Shown here piece by piece: positions 17,594 through 25,959 of a DNA stretch of 64,000 bases (positions are counted from its first letter, which is position 1; every line of letters begins with the position of its first letter). Made by a program: the position numbers and the translations under genes. This DNA is from an uncultured Luminiphilus sp. (GTDB lineage Bacteria > Pseudomonadota > Gammaproteobacteria > Pseudomonadales > Halieaceae), in assembly GCA_938084055.1 (NCBI GenBank), contig CALKDK010000004.1:1-64000 (forward strand), read 5' to 3'. The notes beneath the pieces were generated by a model. It was not told the origin of the DNA, searched no databases, and was given only the letters and a program-made list of their open reading frames with translations.

Positions 17594-19387
17594 TCAGAAC
17601 GCACCCTCTGCCAGTGACATCAGGTTGTCCGCACCCGAGAGGATGCCCTCTTCACAAACAAGGGTCCGCGGCAGGATACGCTGGAAGTAGAACCGTGCTG
17701 TTGCCAGCTTGGCCTCGTAAAATTCTGGTTCTGAGGTACCCGATGCCAACGCGACCTGAGCGGTTGCCACCGCCCTGGCCCAGAAGTAGGCGAGGCTGGC
17801 GTAGCCTGAAAACATCAGGTAGTCCACGGAAGCGGCGCCCGCCTCGTCCGGATTCTCCATGGCCTTGGTACCAATATGCAGGGTAAGGTCCCCCCACTTT
17901 TTATTAAGTGACTGTAGCGGAGAAATAAATTCCTGCAGGGCGTCGTTGTCACTGTTTGCCTTACAGAACTGATGAATTTCTCGCGTGAAGTTCTTGAGCA
18001 ATTCGCCACCCGAGCCCAGCACTTTTCTCCCGATGAAGTCCAGCGCCTGAATCCCAGTGGTGCCCTCATAGATCATGGCAATGCGCGCATCGCGCACATT
18101 TTGTTCGACCCCCCATTCCTTGATGTAGCCGTGACCGCCAAAACATTGCAGCGCAAGATTGGCCGACTCAAAACCCGTCTCAGTAAGAAACGCCTTGGCA
18201 ATGGGTGTCATGAAGGAGAGCATGTCCTCGGCGGCCTTGCGTGCTTGCTCATCGGGACTGTGATCAATGATGTCAACGAGCTTACCCGTGTAGTAGATCA
18301 TCATGCGCCCACCCTCGGATAACGCTTTTTGCGTCAACAGCATGCGCCGGACGTCTGGGTGCACAATGATGGGATCAGCTGGGCCATCGGGGTTTTTAGG
18401 GCCTGTCACAGAGCGCATCTGAAGCCGATCTTTGGCGTAAGCCAATGATTTTTGGTAGCCCAGCTCCATGTGTCCCAGACCCTGCAACGCCGTGCCGATC
18501 CGCGCGGTATTCATGAAGGTGAACATAGCCTGTAAGCCCTGGTGGGGCTCCCCCAGCAAAAACGCCCTGGCGTTATCGAAATTCATGACGCAGGTGGCGT
18601 TGCCATGGATACCCATCTTATGCTCAATGGAGCCGCAGCGAACGCCGTTACGCTCGCCCATGGAACCATCGTCCCCAATATTGAATTTTGGAATGATGAA
18701 CAGGGAGATACCTTTGACCCCGGGTGGCGCATCGGGTAGCCGAGCAAGAACAATATGAACAATATTTTCGGTGAGGTCGTGTTCACCTGAAGAGATAAAG
18801 ATTTTTGTGCCCGTTACGCTGTAACTGCCGTCGGCATTGAGCTCTGCCTTGCTGCGCAACAGCCCCAGATCCGTTCCGCAATGGGCTTCAGTCAGGCACA
18901 TGGTGCCGGTCCAGGTCCCCTCCACCAGCTTGGTCAGGTAGTGATTCTTCTGAATGTCGGTACCATGGATTTTGATCGTATTGACGGCACCGTGGGACAG
19001 GCCCGGATACATGCCCCAGGCCCAATTGGCTGTACCCCTCATTTCAGCGAGGATCAGTGACAGGGATTCGGGCAGTCCCTGGCCGCCGTAAGCCGGATCA
19101 TTTGCCAGCGCGGGCCAACCCCCCTCCACATACTGCGCATAGGCCTCTTTAAAGCCGCTGGGCGTTGTGACTTCACCCGCCTTCCAGACACACCCCTCCT
19201 CATCACCGACAGCATTCAGGGGGGCCAAGATATTGGAACAGAACTTGTCAAACTCGTTGAGGATGGCGTTGGTGATGTCCGTGCTAACGTCCTCACACCC
19301 GGGCAGCGACTGGTAGTGACTATCGTAGTTGAATAATTCAAATATATTGAACTGAATATCCCGCAGGGGGGCCTTGTAGTTACTCAT
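17594..19387 (-). CDS. Large acyl-CoA dehydrogenase with C-terminal extension (DmdC/FadE5-type)
   Basis: 597 residues from ATG 19387 (GAGG 9 bases upstream); the TTG at 19390 is less likely. The order is N-terminal extension, ACAD N and middle domains (M-C-L-T-E-A-H-C-G-T-D-L around 165), flavin-binding C-terminal bundle with F-G-G-H-G-Y, and the catalytic-base region I-Y-E-G-T-T-G-I-Q-A-L-D. A further helical C-terminal domain of about 130 residues follows. The usual ACAD length is 380-400; about 600 marks the DmdC/FadE5 branch. These enzymes form alpha,beta-unsaturated acyl-CoAs, in DmdC from 3-methylmercaptopropionyl-CoA. The substrate here is not known. A weak operator-like half-site lies at 19594-19610. 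Confidence 0.92.
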   Translation of the reverse strand: MSNYKAPLRDIQFNIFELFNYDSHYQSLPGCEDVSTDITNAILNEFDKFCSNILAPLNAVGDEEGCVWKAGEVTTPSGFKEAYAQYVEGGWPALANDPAYGGQGLPESLSLILAEMRGTANWAWGMYPGLSHGAVNTIKIHGTDIQKNHYLTKLVEGTWTGTMCLTEAHCGTDLGLLRSKAELNADGSYSVTGTKIFISSGEHDLTENIVHIVLARLPDAPPGVKGISLFIIPKFNIGDDGSMGERNGVRCGSIEHKMGIHGNATCVMNFDNARAFLLGEPHQGLQAMFTFMNTARIGTALQGLGHMELGYQKSLAYAKDRLQMRSVTGPKNPDGPADPIIVHPDVRRMLLTQKALSEGGRMMIYYTGKLVDIIDHSPDEQARKAAEDMLSFMTPIAKAFLTETGFESANLALQCFGGHGYIKEWGVEQNVRDARIAMIYEGTTGIQALDFIGRKVLGSGGELLKNFTREIHQFCKANSDNDALQEFISPLQSLNKKWGDLTLHIGTKAMENPDEAGAASVDYLMFSGYASLAYFWARAVATAQVALASGTSEPEFYEAKLATARFYFQRILPRTLVCEEGILSGADNLMSLAEGAF

Positions 19388-19593
19388 CAACGATTACCTC
19401 AATTACTTGTGACATGATGCTCCTCGTGCCTGCAACTGTCGAACCAAATGGGGACCTGGCGGCGCATTGATCCGGCCAACCCTGCGAATAGGGCTGGCAT
19501 TCTTTCCTGATCTTCCGGGGACCACCACGACCCTTCGTTCGCCTTGGGTTTACAGTCCGATAGTGGACTGTACGGGCCCTGGCCCGTGACTGG

Positions 19594-19610
19594 AGAATCA
19601 TAATCGGCCA
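19594..19610 (-). promoter_or_regulatory. Degenerate operator-like half-site (acyl-CoA dehydrogenase)
   Basis: On the plus strand GAATCAT-2 nt-TCGG-1 nt-CA matches 13 of 17 positions of site 1 (9964-9980), in the orientation that faces the dehydrogenase 207 bases away. The second arm is poorly kept, so this is a weak candidate. Confidence 0.35.
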
Positions 19611-19717
19611 CAACAAGCCCGCCCACCCCTGCTGCCGCCGTAACCTCCGATCAGACTGGCAATAATGTGTTCCATGACCGTGGGCGCAGCTTTAGCAAAG
19701 CAGCATGCTCGACCAGA

Positions 19718-19741
19718 GGGTCCGCTGGGGGGAGCGGACCC
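19718..19741. other. Perfect 9-bp hairpin
   Basis: GGGTCCGCT and AGCGGACCC flank a six-G loop. There is no U-tract, so a classic terminator is doubtful; it lies between the ends of two minus-strand transcription units. Confidence 0.5.
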
Positions 19742-19890
19742 AAGGAAAACACCCCCGGACTCAAATTGGAACCGCAGGTGGGCGAGTTATCGGCAATTAA
19801 CAGGTCGGCAGCCCGCCTAACTCGGGGTTCAGCAGCACCAAACGATACCCGTCCCCCGCCTGGCTGCTGAATCGGTCGTTCTGTCTCGCG

Positions 19891-20937
19891 TCACTGCTGG
19901 GTTGGTGCTATCCGCGTAGAATAAAAACCCTGCCTTGCGTGCTTACTGCGATAGGCGCTGGGCGTTACATTATTCCAGCGCAAAAAGGCCCTGCGAAAAT
20001 TTACCGTCTCAGAATACTCGAGAAGATGGCCAATCTCGGCGATCGACAGGTCCGTTTTCATCAGGTACTCGCGAGCCAGTAAATCACGCACCTCCTCCAG
20101 CGTCGCCCTGAAGGATGTTGATTCTGATGCCAGATGCCGTCTCAATGTGCGCTCACTCATGTGCAGGCTATCCGCTACCCCCGCTATGCCCGGAAAGATC
20201 CCCGCAGACTGGATAAGAATACGACGAACTTCAGCCGTTGTTTTCTGTGCGCTTGCCAGGCCACGCAACATCTCCTCACATTGCTGGTGGAAGACCACAT
20301 GCTGGGAGGGGTCCGATGTCCTGATGGGTGTATCGAGCGCATGTGGAGGGAGATATAACTGACTGTATTGACAGTCAAACTCAAGGCCAAGGTTCATGGC
20401 GAATTTATAGAATGCCGAATGGGGGGGTCTCGGGTAGGCCAGATGAAGCTCCGCACCCTCGATCACTCCGCGGTATAGCGAACTGCCTACGACAACCAGC
20501 TGGGCAAAACACAACTCCGTAACCCGCCTCGTCTGCTCGGGGTCATCCTGCAACAACTGCAAGCGCAACAACAGACCACCGTTGTGCTCGTATGCTTTCC
20601 ACAGGGGCTGAAAAAATACCTCTCCATACCTCAGCAAAAGTGATGTTGACTCACGCAGGTTAGCGCAGGTCATCAGGGCGAAGCCAAAGGTGCCATAACT
20701 ATCTATCCCAACCCCACGCCCCAGGCGTATGGCAAGACAGGGATCACCTGTGATTTCCTCGGCGGTCTTCAGCAGAAGCACCGAATCAGACCCGTCAAAA
20801 ACGAGGTGACCTGATTCGGGGGGAGACCAACCCCGCGCGACCGCTTGAGTCATAAATTCCTCAGCGGTAATACCCGACTTCGCTACCTCGGCCAGCAACT
20901 GATTGAAGAGATCCCTCTGGAGTCGATTAGGTAGCAT
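19891..20937 (-). CDS. AraC-family transcriptional regulator
   Basis: 348 residues from ATG 20937, preceded by GGGAGTGGG; the longer in-frame start at 21015 would place the operator-like half-site inside the gene and lacks a ribosome site. The N-terminal two thirds fit the arabinose-binding-like domain of OruR/ArgR-type AraC proteins (P-L-W-K-A-Y-E-H near 120, P-H-S-A-F-Y-K-F). The last 100 residues hold two helix-turn-helix units (V-A-D-S-L-H-M-S-E-R-T-L-R-R-H-L and I-A-E-I-G-H-L-L-E-Y-S-E). It is divergent from an MFS gene, with a half-site of the repeated operator between them. It is the best candidate for the regulator of the 7621-22401 gene set. Confidence 0.92.
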   Translation of the reverse strand: MLPNRLQRDLFNQLLAEVAKSGITAEEFMTQAVARGWSPPESGHLVFDGSDSVLLLKTAEEITGDPCLAIRLGRGVGIDSYGTFGFALMTCANLRESTSLLLRYGEVFFQPLWKAYEHNGGLLLRLQLLQDDPEQTRRVTELCFAQLVVVGSSLYRGVIEGAELHLAYPRPPHSAFYKFAMNLGLEFDCQYSQLYLPPHALDTPIRTSDPSQHVVFHQQCEEMLRGLASAQKTTAEVRRILIQSAGIFPGIAGVADSLHMSERTLRRHLASESTSFRATLEEVRDLLAREYLMKTDLSIAEIGHLLEYSETVNFRRAFLRWNNVTPSAYRSKHARQGFYSTRIAPTQQ

Positions 20938-20981
20938 TTCCCACTCCCAAAAATCAGGTTGGCAACACCCACTACGCGATC

Positions 20982-20998
20982 TGGCCGAAAATGATTCG
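20982..20998 (+). promoter_or_regulatory. Operator-like half-site 3 (AraC / MFS divergent promoter)
   Basis: TGGCCGAA followed by AATGATTC matches the right half of sites 1 and 2 at 15 of 17 positions, in the orientation facing the MFS gene (107 bases), and is 45 bases upstream of the regulator's ATG. The left arm is not conserved. Confidence 0.6.
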
Positions 20999-21105
20999 GG
21001 TCTGCCTGTGTCCAATACTATACTCGTGCCAGACAGATTTTGGGAAAGAACGCGACAACATGAGCGATCTCACCGCCATAAAAACTCCGGCCCCCTGGGT
21101 CTCCT

Positions 21106-22401
21106 GTGGCTGACCAGACAGGCCAGCAGGCAAGCTACGGCATGGCCCCAGGGATAGGCCAGAGCCCACTGGCAGGCCACCGCATGACCCTCTCGCTACT
21201 CCTGCTCGCCTACACCCTGTCGATGTGTGACCGGATGATCCTGTCGATATTGTTTCCCGACATAAAGGCAGAGTTTGGCTTGAGTGACACCCAGCTGGGG
21301 TTACTGGGGGGTCTTTCCTTTGCGCTGTTTTACGCCACCATGGGGCTCCCGATTGCGAAGCTATCCGATCAATACAGCCGGAAGTGGATCATTATTGCGA
21401 GCCTGGTCATCTTCTCGCTGATGACCGCGCTGAGTGGACTGGCCGGCGGATTTATCAGCCTGCTGGTATTCAGAATTGCGGTGGGTGTGGGCGAGGCGGG
21501 CGTCAATCCAGCCAGTCACTCTATTATCTCTGATTACTTCCCACCCCAACGCCGGGCCTTCGCGATGGCCACGCTGATGTTGGGGGCAAGCCTGGGCATG
21601 ATGCTCGGTTTTGTCGGGGGCGGTTTCATTGCTGAGGCTTACAGCTGGCGGATTACCCTGGTATCCGTGGGACTCCCCGGTGTTCTTTTGGCCGTCTTTA
21701 TGGCAGTCCTGCTGCGGGAGCCAGTGAGGGGCACCTATGACCCGGAACCTCTGGAAAAGCCACCCGCCATCCTGACCACGGCCGTAACACTGTGGACCAG
21801 TGCTGCGATGCGCCACCTTTTTGCAGGCGCTATTGTGACCGGGATGATTGGATATGGGCTCACCCAGTGGTTGCCCGCCTTTTTCGTCCGAACCCATGGC
21901 TTGAGCCAGTCCGAGACCGGTATGTTGATGGCCGGCGTATTTGGCATCCTCGGTGCACTGGGGGCGCTCGCGGCCGGCAAGTGGTTCGATCGGCTCTCCG
22001 CTCGCGGTTTTCAACACGGCATGCGGATGCTGGCGCTCGTTCCGTTTGTCACCATGCCATTCTTTGTTTTTGGCCTGCTGGCCGAAGATCTGAAAACGGC
22101 GGTACTGCTGTTTATCATTCCCGGCTTCGCCGCCAACTACGTCATTGGTCCCACGATCGCGATGATACAGACCCTCTCGCCCCCGCACATGCGTGCCGTC
22201 GCATCCGCTCTGAAGATGTTGTGCCTGAACCTTATTGGTATGGGTCTGGGCCCGCTGCTCGTCGGCGTCCTGAGCGACCTGCTCACCCCCCATTACGGCG
22301 ACGATGCGCTCCGCCTGTCCCTGGCCTATTTTACGCTGGTGGGACTTTGGGGGTCCCTGCATTTCTGGCTCTGTAGCAGAGCCCTCGCGAAGCAACAGTG
22401 A
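21106..22401 (+). CDS. MFS transporter (spinster-like)
   Basis: 431 residues, twelve predicted membrane segments from about residue 26. The first cytoplasmic loop carries the MFS motif A form G-L-P-I-A-K-L-S-D-Q-Y-S-R-K. The third and fourth helices (G-V-G-E-A-G-V-N-P-A-S) match the spinster/organic-acid group. It would move a small organic molecule across the inner membrane. It is divergent from the AraC gene with an operator-like half-site between, so it is probably part of the same regulon as the TonB receptor. The exact start is uncertain; Met27 could also open the protein. Confidence 0.9.
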   Translation: MADQTGQQASYGMAPGIGQSPLAGHRMTLSLLLLAYTLSMCDRMILSILFPDIKAEFGLSDTQLGLLGGLSFALFYATMGLPIAKLSDQYSRKWIIIASLVIFSLMTALSGLAGGFISLLVFRIAVGVGEAGVNPASHSIISDYFPPQRRAFAMATLMLGASLGMMLGFVGGGFIAEAYSWRITLVSVGLPGVLLAVFMAVLLREPVRGTYDPEPLEKPPAILTTAVTLWTSAAMRHLFAGAIVTGMIGYGLTQWLPAFFVRTHGLSQSETGMLMAGVFGILGALGALAAGKWFDRLSARGFQHGMRMLALVPFVTMPFFVFGLLAEDLKTAVLLFIIPGFAANYVIGPTIAMIQTLSPPHMRAVASALKMLCLNLIGMGLGPLLVGVLSDLLTPHYGDDALRLSLAYFTLVGLWGSLHFWLCSRALAKQQ

Positions 22402-22534
22402 ACCGCAGGCATTCAGCAGGCTGTTCGCTGTGGTTATCAGGAAAACTTAATGTCTACGTCCGGGCCAGAGCAGGGGCAGAGTCCCGCGTCATGATCGAGG
22501 GCAACATTACCCCGCTTACCGCAGGTGCCTGCTT

Positions 22535-23683
22535 GTGAGCAATGGCGACCCTTCAGATCCCCGTTATCTGCTCTATGGCTCACAGGTTTCATATTACACG
22601 GTAAAGGTTCGTTCCTACCTGCGTTTCAAGGGACTGCAGTTTCAGCTGCTGAAGGTCACCAATCAAATTGCCGATGACATCATTAAGCCAGTCACCGGGG
22701 GCTGGCGCGTTGTTCCCATTTTGAGAACGCCCCAGGGCAAGTTTATTCAGGACAGCAGCGTCATTCTTGACCACCTCGAGCATGTCCACAGCACGCACTC
22801 CATAACGCCACCGGGTATCAAGCAGCGGGTGGCTTCCGCGCTGCTTGAATTACTCGGCGATGACTGGCTACTTTTTCCTGCGATGCATTACCGCTGGAAT
22901 TTTAAATATTACAATCTGATCTCGATTCTCAATGCCTTTGGCAATAATCGGACCCCGCACTGGCCCAAAGCGATTCGCTGGCTGGGGGGCGTGCCGGCCG
23001 CGCTGAAATTCGGAGGGGCCGCCAGCGCCATACTGGGAATCACCCCTGCGAACACAGCTGCGCTGGAAGCATGGACGGTGGAGCTACTCGATCAGTTGGA
23101 CCTGCATTTCTCGCAGCATGATTATCTGTTGGGCGGCAGGCCCTGCTATGGCGATTTTTCCCTGTACGGCCCACTGCAGGCTCATCTCGCTTCAGACCCT
23201 TATCCAAAAAAACACCTCATTGAACCCAGAAAAAATATTCAGGCATGGCTCCAGCGCATGGATAGCACCCCAACGTCGATCAGCAGATGGGTGCCCGACG
23301 ATGACATTCCCGAAACCCTGGTGCCCATTCTGCAGTGGCAGGTCCGGGATCAGCTTCCGTTCATACAGAAGGTCATCGAACACACGGCCGCATGGCTGGA
23401 CGACAACCCGGAGGCCAGTACCCTGCCCCGGTTTATTGGCAAGGCATCGTACGAAATTAAATCGGCTCGCGGTGACCGGGTATGCGCGCCGTACAGTCAA
23501 TGGATGTACCAGCGGGTGCATGGGCACTTTGCACGAGCATCCAGCCAGGCGCGTGACGAGCTCTTGCTTTGGTGCAGGGGACATGACATCCACATGGGTT
23601 TCGACGAACCTGATCAGCCGGTGGACTTCCGGCATTCCAGGGTATGTCGCGTGGGCACACATCAACCCACACCCGGGGGTTAG
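22535..23683 (+). CDS. Glutathione S-transferase-like protein with long C-terminal extension
   Basis: 382 residues from GTG 22535. The N-terminal 80 residues form a thioredoxin-fold GST domain (Y-L-L-Y-G-S-Q-V-S-Y-Y-T-V-K-V-R-S-Y-L; V-V-P-I at the cis-Pro; D-S-S-V-I at the glutathione contact). The helical domain (about 100-250) includes the N-capping-like segment Y-G-D-F-S. About 120 further residues have no known match in my reading; the total exceeds the usual 200-230. A glutathione-dependent conjugation or isomerisation is possible, but no thiol-type Cys is seen at the active position, where Ser or Tyr would act. It follows the MFS gene by 133 bases. Confidence 0.75.
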   Translation: MSNGDPSDPRYLLYGSQVSYYTVKVRSYLRFKGLQFQLLKVTNQIADDIIKPVTGGWRVVPILRTPQGKFIQDSSVILDHLEHVHSTHSITPPGIKQRVASALLELLGDDWLLFPAMHYRWNFKYYNLISILNAFGNNRTPHWPKAIRWLGGVPAALKFGGAASAILGITPANTAALEAWTVELLDQLDLHFSQHDYLLGGRPCYGDFSLYGPLQAHLASDPYPKKHLIEPRKNIQAWLQRMDSTPTSISRWVPDDDIPETLVPILQWQVRDQLPFIQKVIEHTAAWLDDNPEASTLPRFIGKASYEIKSARGDRVCAPYSQWMYQRVHGHFARASSQARDELLLWCRGHDIHMGFDEPDQPVDFRHSRVCRVGTHQPTPGG

Positions 23684-23947
23684 CCACACCCAGGCTGCCC
23701 TTTACTCTGATGGGTCTTGCCCACCACACCCTACCGGCGCCCGACGCATGGCGCTGGGAAAGGTGATTGCAGTTGGTGGGGCCATGCACACTCACAAGCT
23801 CATGGCCGTAACGCCCGGGTAGCTTGCCAAACGCGGAATCACAATAAAGTCAGAAGCAATCGGAAACGGGGGCCATCACGTACTGGGTTGGCACGGGTCC
23901 ACTCTTGCTGTAAAACCGTGGATCTCATGACTGGACAGGAAATTTCT
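23684..23947. other. Intergenic region before the periplasmic protein
   Basis: 264 bases. An upstream in-frame extension of the next gene exists but has no signal peptide, no ribosome site and unlikely codon use, so it is read as non-coding. Confidence 0.45.
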
Positions 23948-24568
23948 ATGAAACGTTACCTGATAATAGGTCTCGTTATGGCCGTCTCTCCCCTGCTCGC
24001 CTCCGCAGAGCACCACGCAGCAGATGAGGCCAGCGATCATACCTCCCACGCGTGGCAAATTGAGGCGTATAGCACCGCCGCTCCAGATTTCATTGGAGAT
24101 TTCGCCACCGTCATAGGAATCGACGGTTCGGTGCTCCGCGAGGGCAGCAACGGCTGGATTTGCCAGTCGGCCAATCCGCGACCTGTGCCGGATACGGGAT
24201 GGGGCTCAGCCCATGAGGCCATGCCCGCCTGTCATGATGGTGAAGGGATGAAGTGGATGATGGGGTACATGGCCGGCAAGAAGCCTGAAATGACCCGAGA
24301 CACCTATATGTGGATGCTACACGGGGACATGGGAGAGGATAATACGACCCCTGCAGTCTTCAACAAGGAAGACGCAACGCCGGGAGAGTGGATCGAATCA
24401 GGCCCCCACTTGATGCTGATGCCACAGGACCCGGCGACACTGAAGAATTTCTCCACTGACTTCACCACGGGCGCACCTTATGTGATGTTCCCCAATACCG
24501 ACTACGCCCACCTTATGATTCCGGTAGCGGGCTACTACCAATACCAACCAGAATCAGCACCAAAGTAA
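23948..24568 (+). CDS. Conserved-looking periplasmic protein of unknown function
   Basis: 206 residues from ATG 23948, with AGGA about 9 bases before it; the longer in-frame reading from 23717 would bury the signal peptide. Signal peptide about 1-20 (L-L-A-S-A-E). The mature protein is rich in His and Met near its start (E-H-H-A-A-D-E, D-H-T-S-H) and in the middle (M-K-W-M-M-G-Y-M-A-G-K, M-W-M-L-H-G-D-M). Two Cys lie about 25 apart. The Met/His content could mean metal or haem contact, but no named domain is recognised. It is a single-gene unit by spacing (about 264 bases upstream, 215 downstream). Confidence 0.75.
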   Translation: MKRYLIIGLVMAVSPLLASAEHHAADEASDHTSHAWQIEAYSTAAPDFIGDFATVIGIDGSVLREGSNGWICQSANPRPVPDTGWGSAHEAMPACHDGEGMKWMMGYMAGKKPEMTRDTYMWMLHGDMGEDNTTPAVFNKEDATPGEWIESGPHLMLMPQDPATLKNFSTDFTTGAPYVMFPNTDYAHLMIPVAGYYQYQPESAPK

Positions 24569-24746
24569 GCAGAACAAAGGCCATCTGAAACGCATGGGGC
24601 ACGCAAACGCATCCTGGGCGCGGTCGCCTGGATTTGCCCCAGCAACGCGCACCCCGCCCTGAACCGCTGTTGGCGCTTTAATCCCATCTGCGATCATGCT
24701 GCGCTGCGCGGCTGACCGAAGAGCCCTTGTTTTCTCTTTATTGTTA

Positions 24747-24763
24747 TGGCATTAATAATGCCA
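24747..24763. promoter_or_regulatory. Perfect palindromic operator candidate
   Basis: TGGCATTA-A-TAATGCCA: two 8-bp arms around one base, 20 bases upstream of the haloalkane dehalogenase start. The position overlaps the likely promoter or leader. No regulator gene is adjacent. Confidence 0.6.
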
Positions 24764-24783
24764 ATACATAGGGCGGAACTATT

Positions 24784-25863
24784 ATGGAAATTTTGCGGAC
24801 ACCCGATTCTTGCTTTGCCGGCCTGAAAGACTATCCATTCGAACCCAACTACACTGAAATCAACACCCACGACGGCTCTGATCTCCGGGTTCACCATTTA
24901 GACGAAGGCCCAAGGGACGGCCCTATCGTTCTTTGTCTACATGGACAGCCGGTTTGGAGTTATCTGTATAGAAAGATGGTTCCCTACCTTACGGCAGCCG
25001 GGTTGCGGGTCATCGCACCCGACCTCGTTGGCTACGGGAAGACAGACAAACCGGCCTCGCGAGCTGATTACAGCTATGAACGCCAGGTTGAATGGATGGG
25101 CCAGTGGCTTGAGAAAAACGATTTCACAGGGATCTCCCTGTTTGGCCAGGATTGGGGCGGCCTGATTGGCCTGCGCCTGGTGGCTGCCCATAACGCGCGA
25201 TTCGATCGGATTGTGATCTCCAATACCGGGTTACCCTACAGTCCTGACGTGCCCGAACGAGAGATCAAAGCCGTTGAAACTTACCGCGCTTCGGCACCCA
25301 CGCCGACGCTGTTCAGCATGCAACGGGAGATGCTTGCTGCAGGCCACGGCGGTGAACAATTCGGGGCCGCTCGGAAGTTCGCGGTCTGGCAAAAATTCTG
25401 CTGGGAAACGGAGCACCTGCCGATTGGCCTGATGCTGAGCCTGATGACAGAAACCGTTCCTACCCCCCTTAAAGCTCTGCGTGCACTGTTACACAAGCTG
25501 GGGGTTCGCGCGCCGTTACCGTCAGCCGTGGCGCAGGCCTACGATGCGCCCTTTCCAGGACCAGAATACACAATGGGCCCCCGCGCCATGCCGAGTTATG
25601 TGCCGACGCTGCCCACCTCCCCCTCCCTCGAGCAACAGCGTCTTGCATGGGAGTTCTTTGACACCTTTGAAAAGCCCTTAATCTGTGCATTTACCAACAA
25701 TGACCCGGTGACAGCGGGCGGAGACAAAACCTTCATCGGGCGCGTTCCCGGAACCGAGGGACAACCTCATACGACTATCGATGGCGGCGGGCATTTCGTT
25801 CAGGAAACCCGTCCCCGAGAGGTGGCTGACGTGATTATAAGGGCTATCAACGCCGGCGGTTAG
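24784..25863 (+). CDS. Haloalkane dehalogenase-like alpha/beta hydrolase
   Basis: 359 residues. Family I haloalkane dehalogenase features: H-G-Q-P-V-W-S-Y-L-Y-R-K-M oxyanion segment, D-L-V-G-Y-G-K-T-D-K-P, and nucleophile Asp123 in G-Q-D-W-G-G with the halide-binding Trp124 next to it. The acid Asp307 lies in N-N-D-P-V-T and His337 in G-G-G-H-F-V-Q-E. The enzyme would hydrolyse a carbon-halogen bond to alcohol plus halide in the cytoplasm. The Trp after the nucleophile separates it from epoxide hydrolases less strictly than from esterases, so epoxide hydrolase remains a minor alternative. The length is somewhat above the usual 295-310, due to a longer cap. It converges with the glycerol transporter operon. 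Confidence 0.85.
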   Translation: MEILRTPDSCFAGLKDYPFEPNYTEINTHDGSDLRVHHLDEGPRDGPIVLCLHGQPVWSYLYRKMVPYLTAAGLRVIAPDLVGYGKTDKPASRADYSYERQVEWMGQWLEKNDFTGISLFGQDWGGLIGLRLVAAHNARFDRIVISNTGLPYSPDVPEREIKAVETYRASAPTPTLFSMQREMLAAGHGGEQFGAARKFAVWQKFCWETEHLPIGLMLSLMTETVPTPLKALRALLHKLGVRAPLPSAVAQAYDAPFPGPEYTMGPRAMPSYVPTLPTSPSLEQQRLAWEFFDTFEKPLICAFTNNDPVTAGGDKTFIGRVPGTEGQPHTTIDGGGHFVQETRPREVADVIIRAINAGG

Positions 25864-25959
25864 CGGCTGCTACGGGGTCTCGAGTTTCCGGGCAATCGCT
25901 GCACCCAACCAGCGTGAATACAGACCAAGTCGGGCCTTGCGACCACAGGAGAATTCATC

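Larger units (their letters stand above)
19388..19890. other. Intergenic region with strong hairpin and possible operator half-site
   Basis: About 500 bases between a divergent-looking promoter of the dehydrogenase and the 3' end of the AraC gene. No coding signal was accepted. It contains a half-site resembling the AraC-regulon operator (19594-19610) and a 9-bp perfect hairpin at 19718-19741. Confidence 0.5.

Noticed and set aside
21361-22395. 344-codon minus-strand open frame
   Set aside because: It lies entirely antisense to the MFS gene, is rich in Gln/His/Gly as expected of a shadow frame, and has no start signal or family.
23717-23947. N-terminal extension of the periplasmic protein
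   Set aside because: It would bury a good signal peptide; AGGA before ATG 23948 gives the better start.
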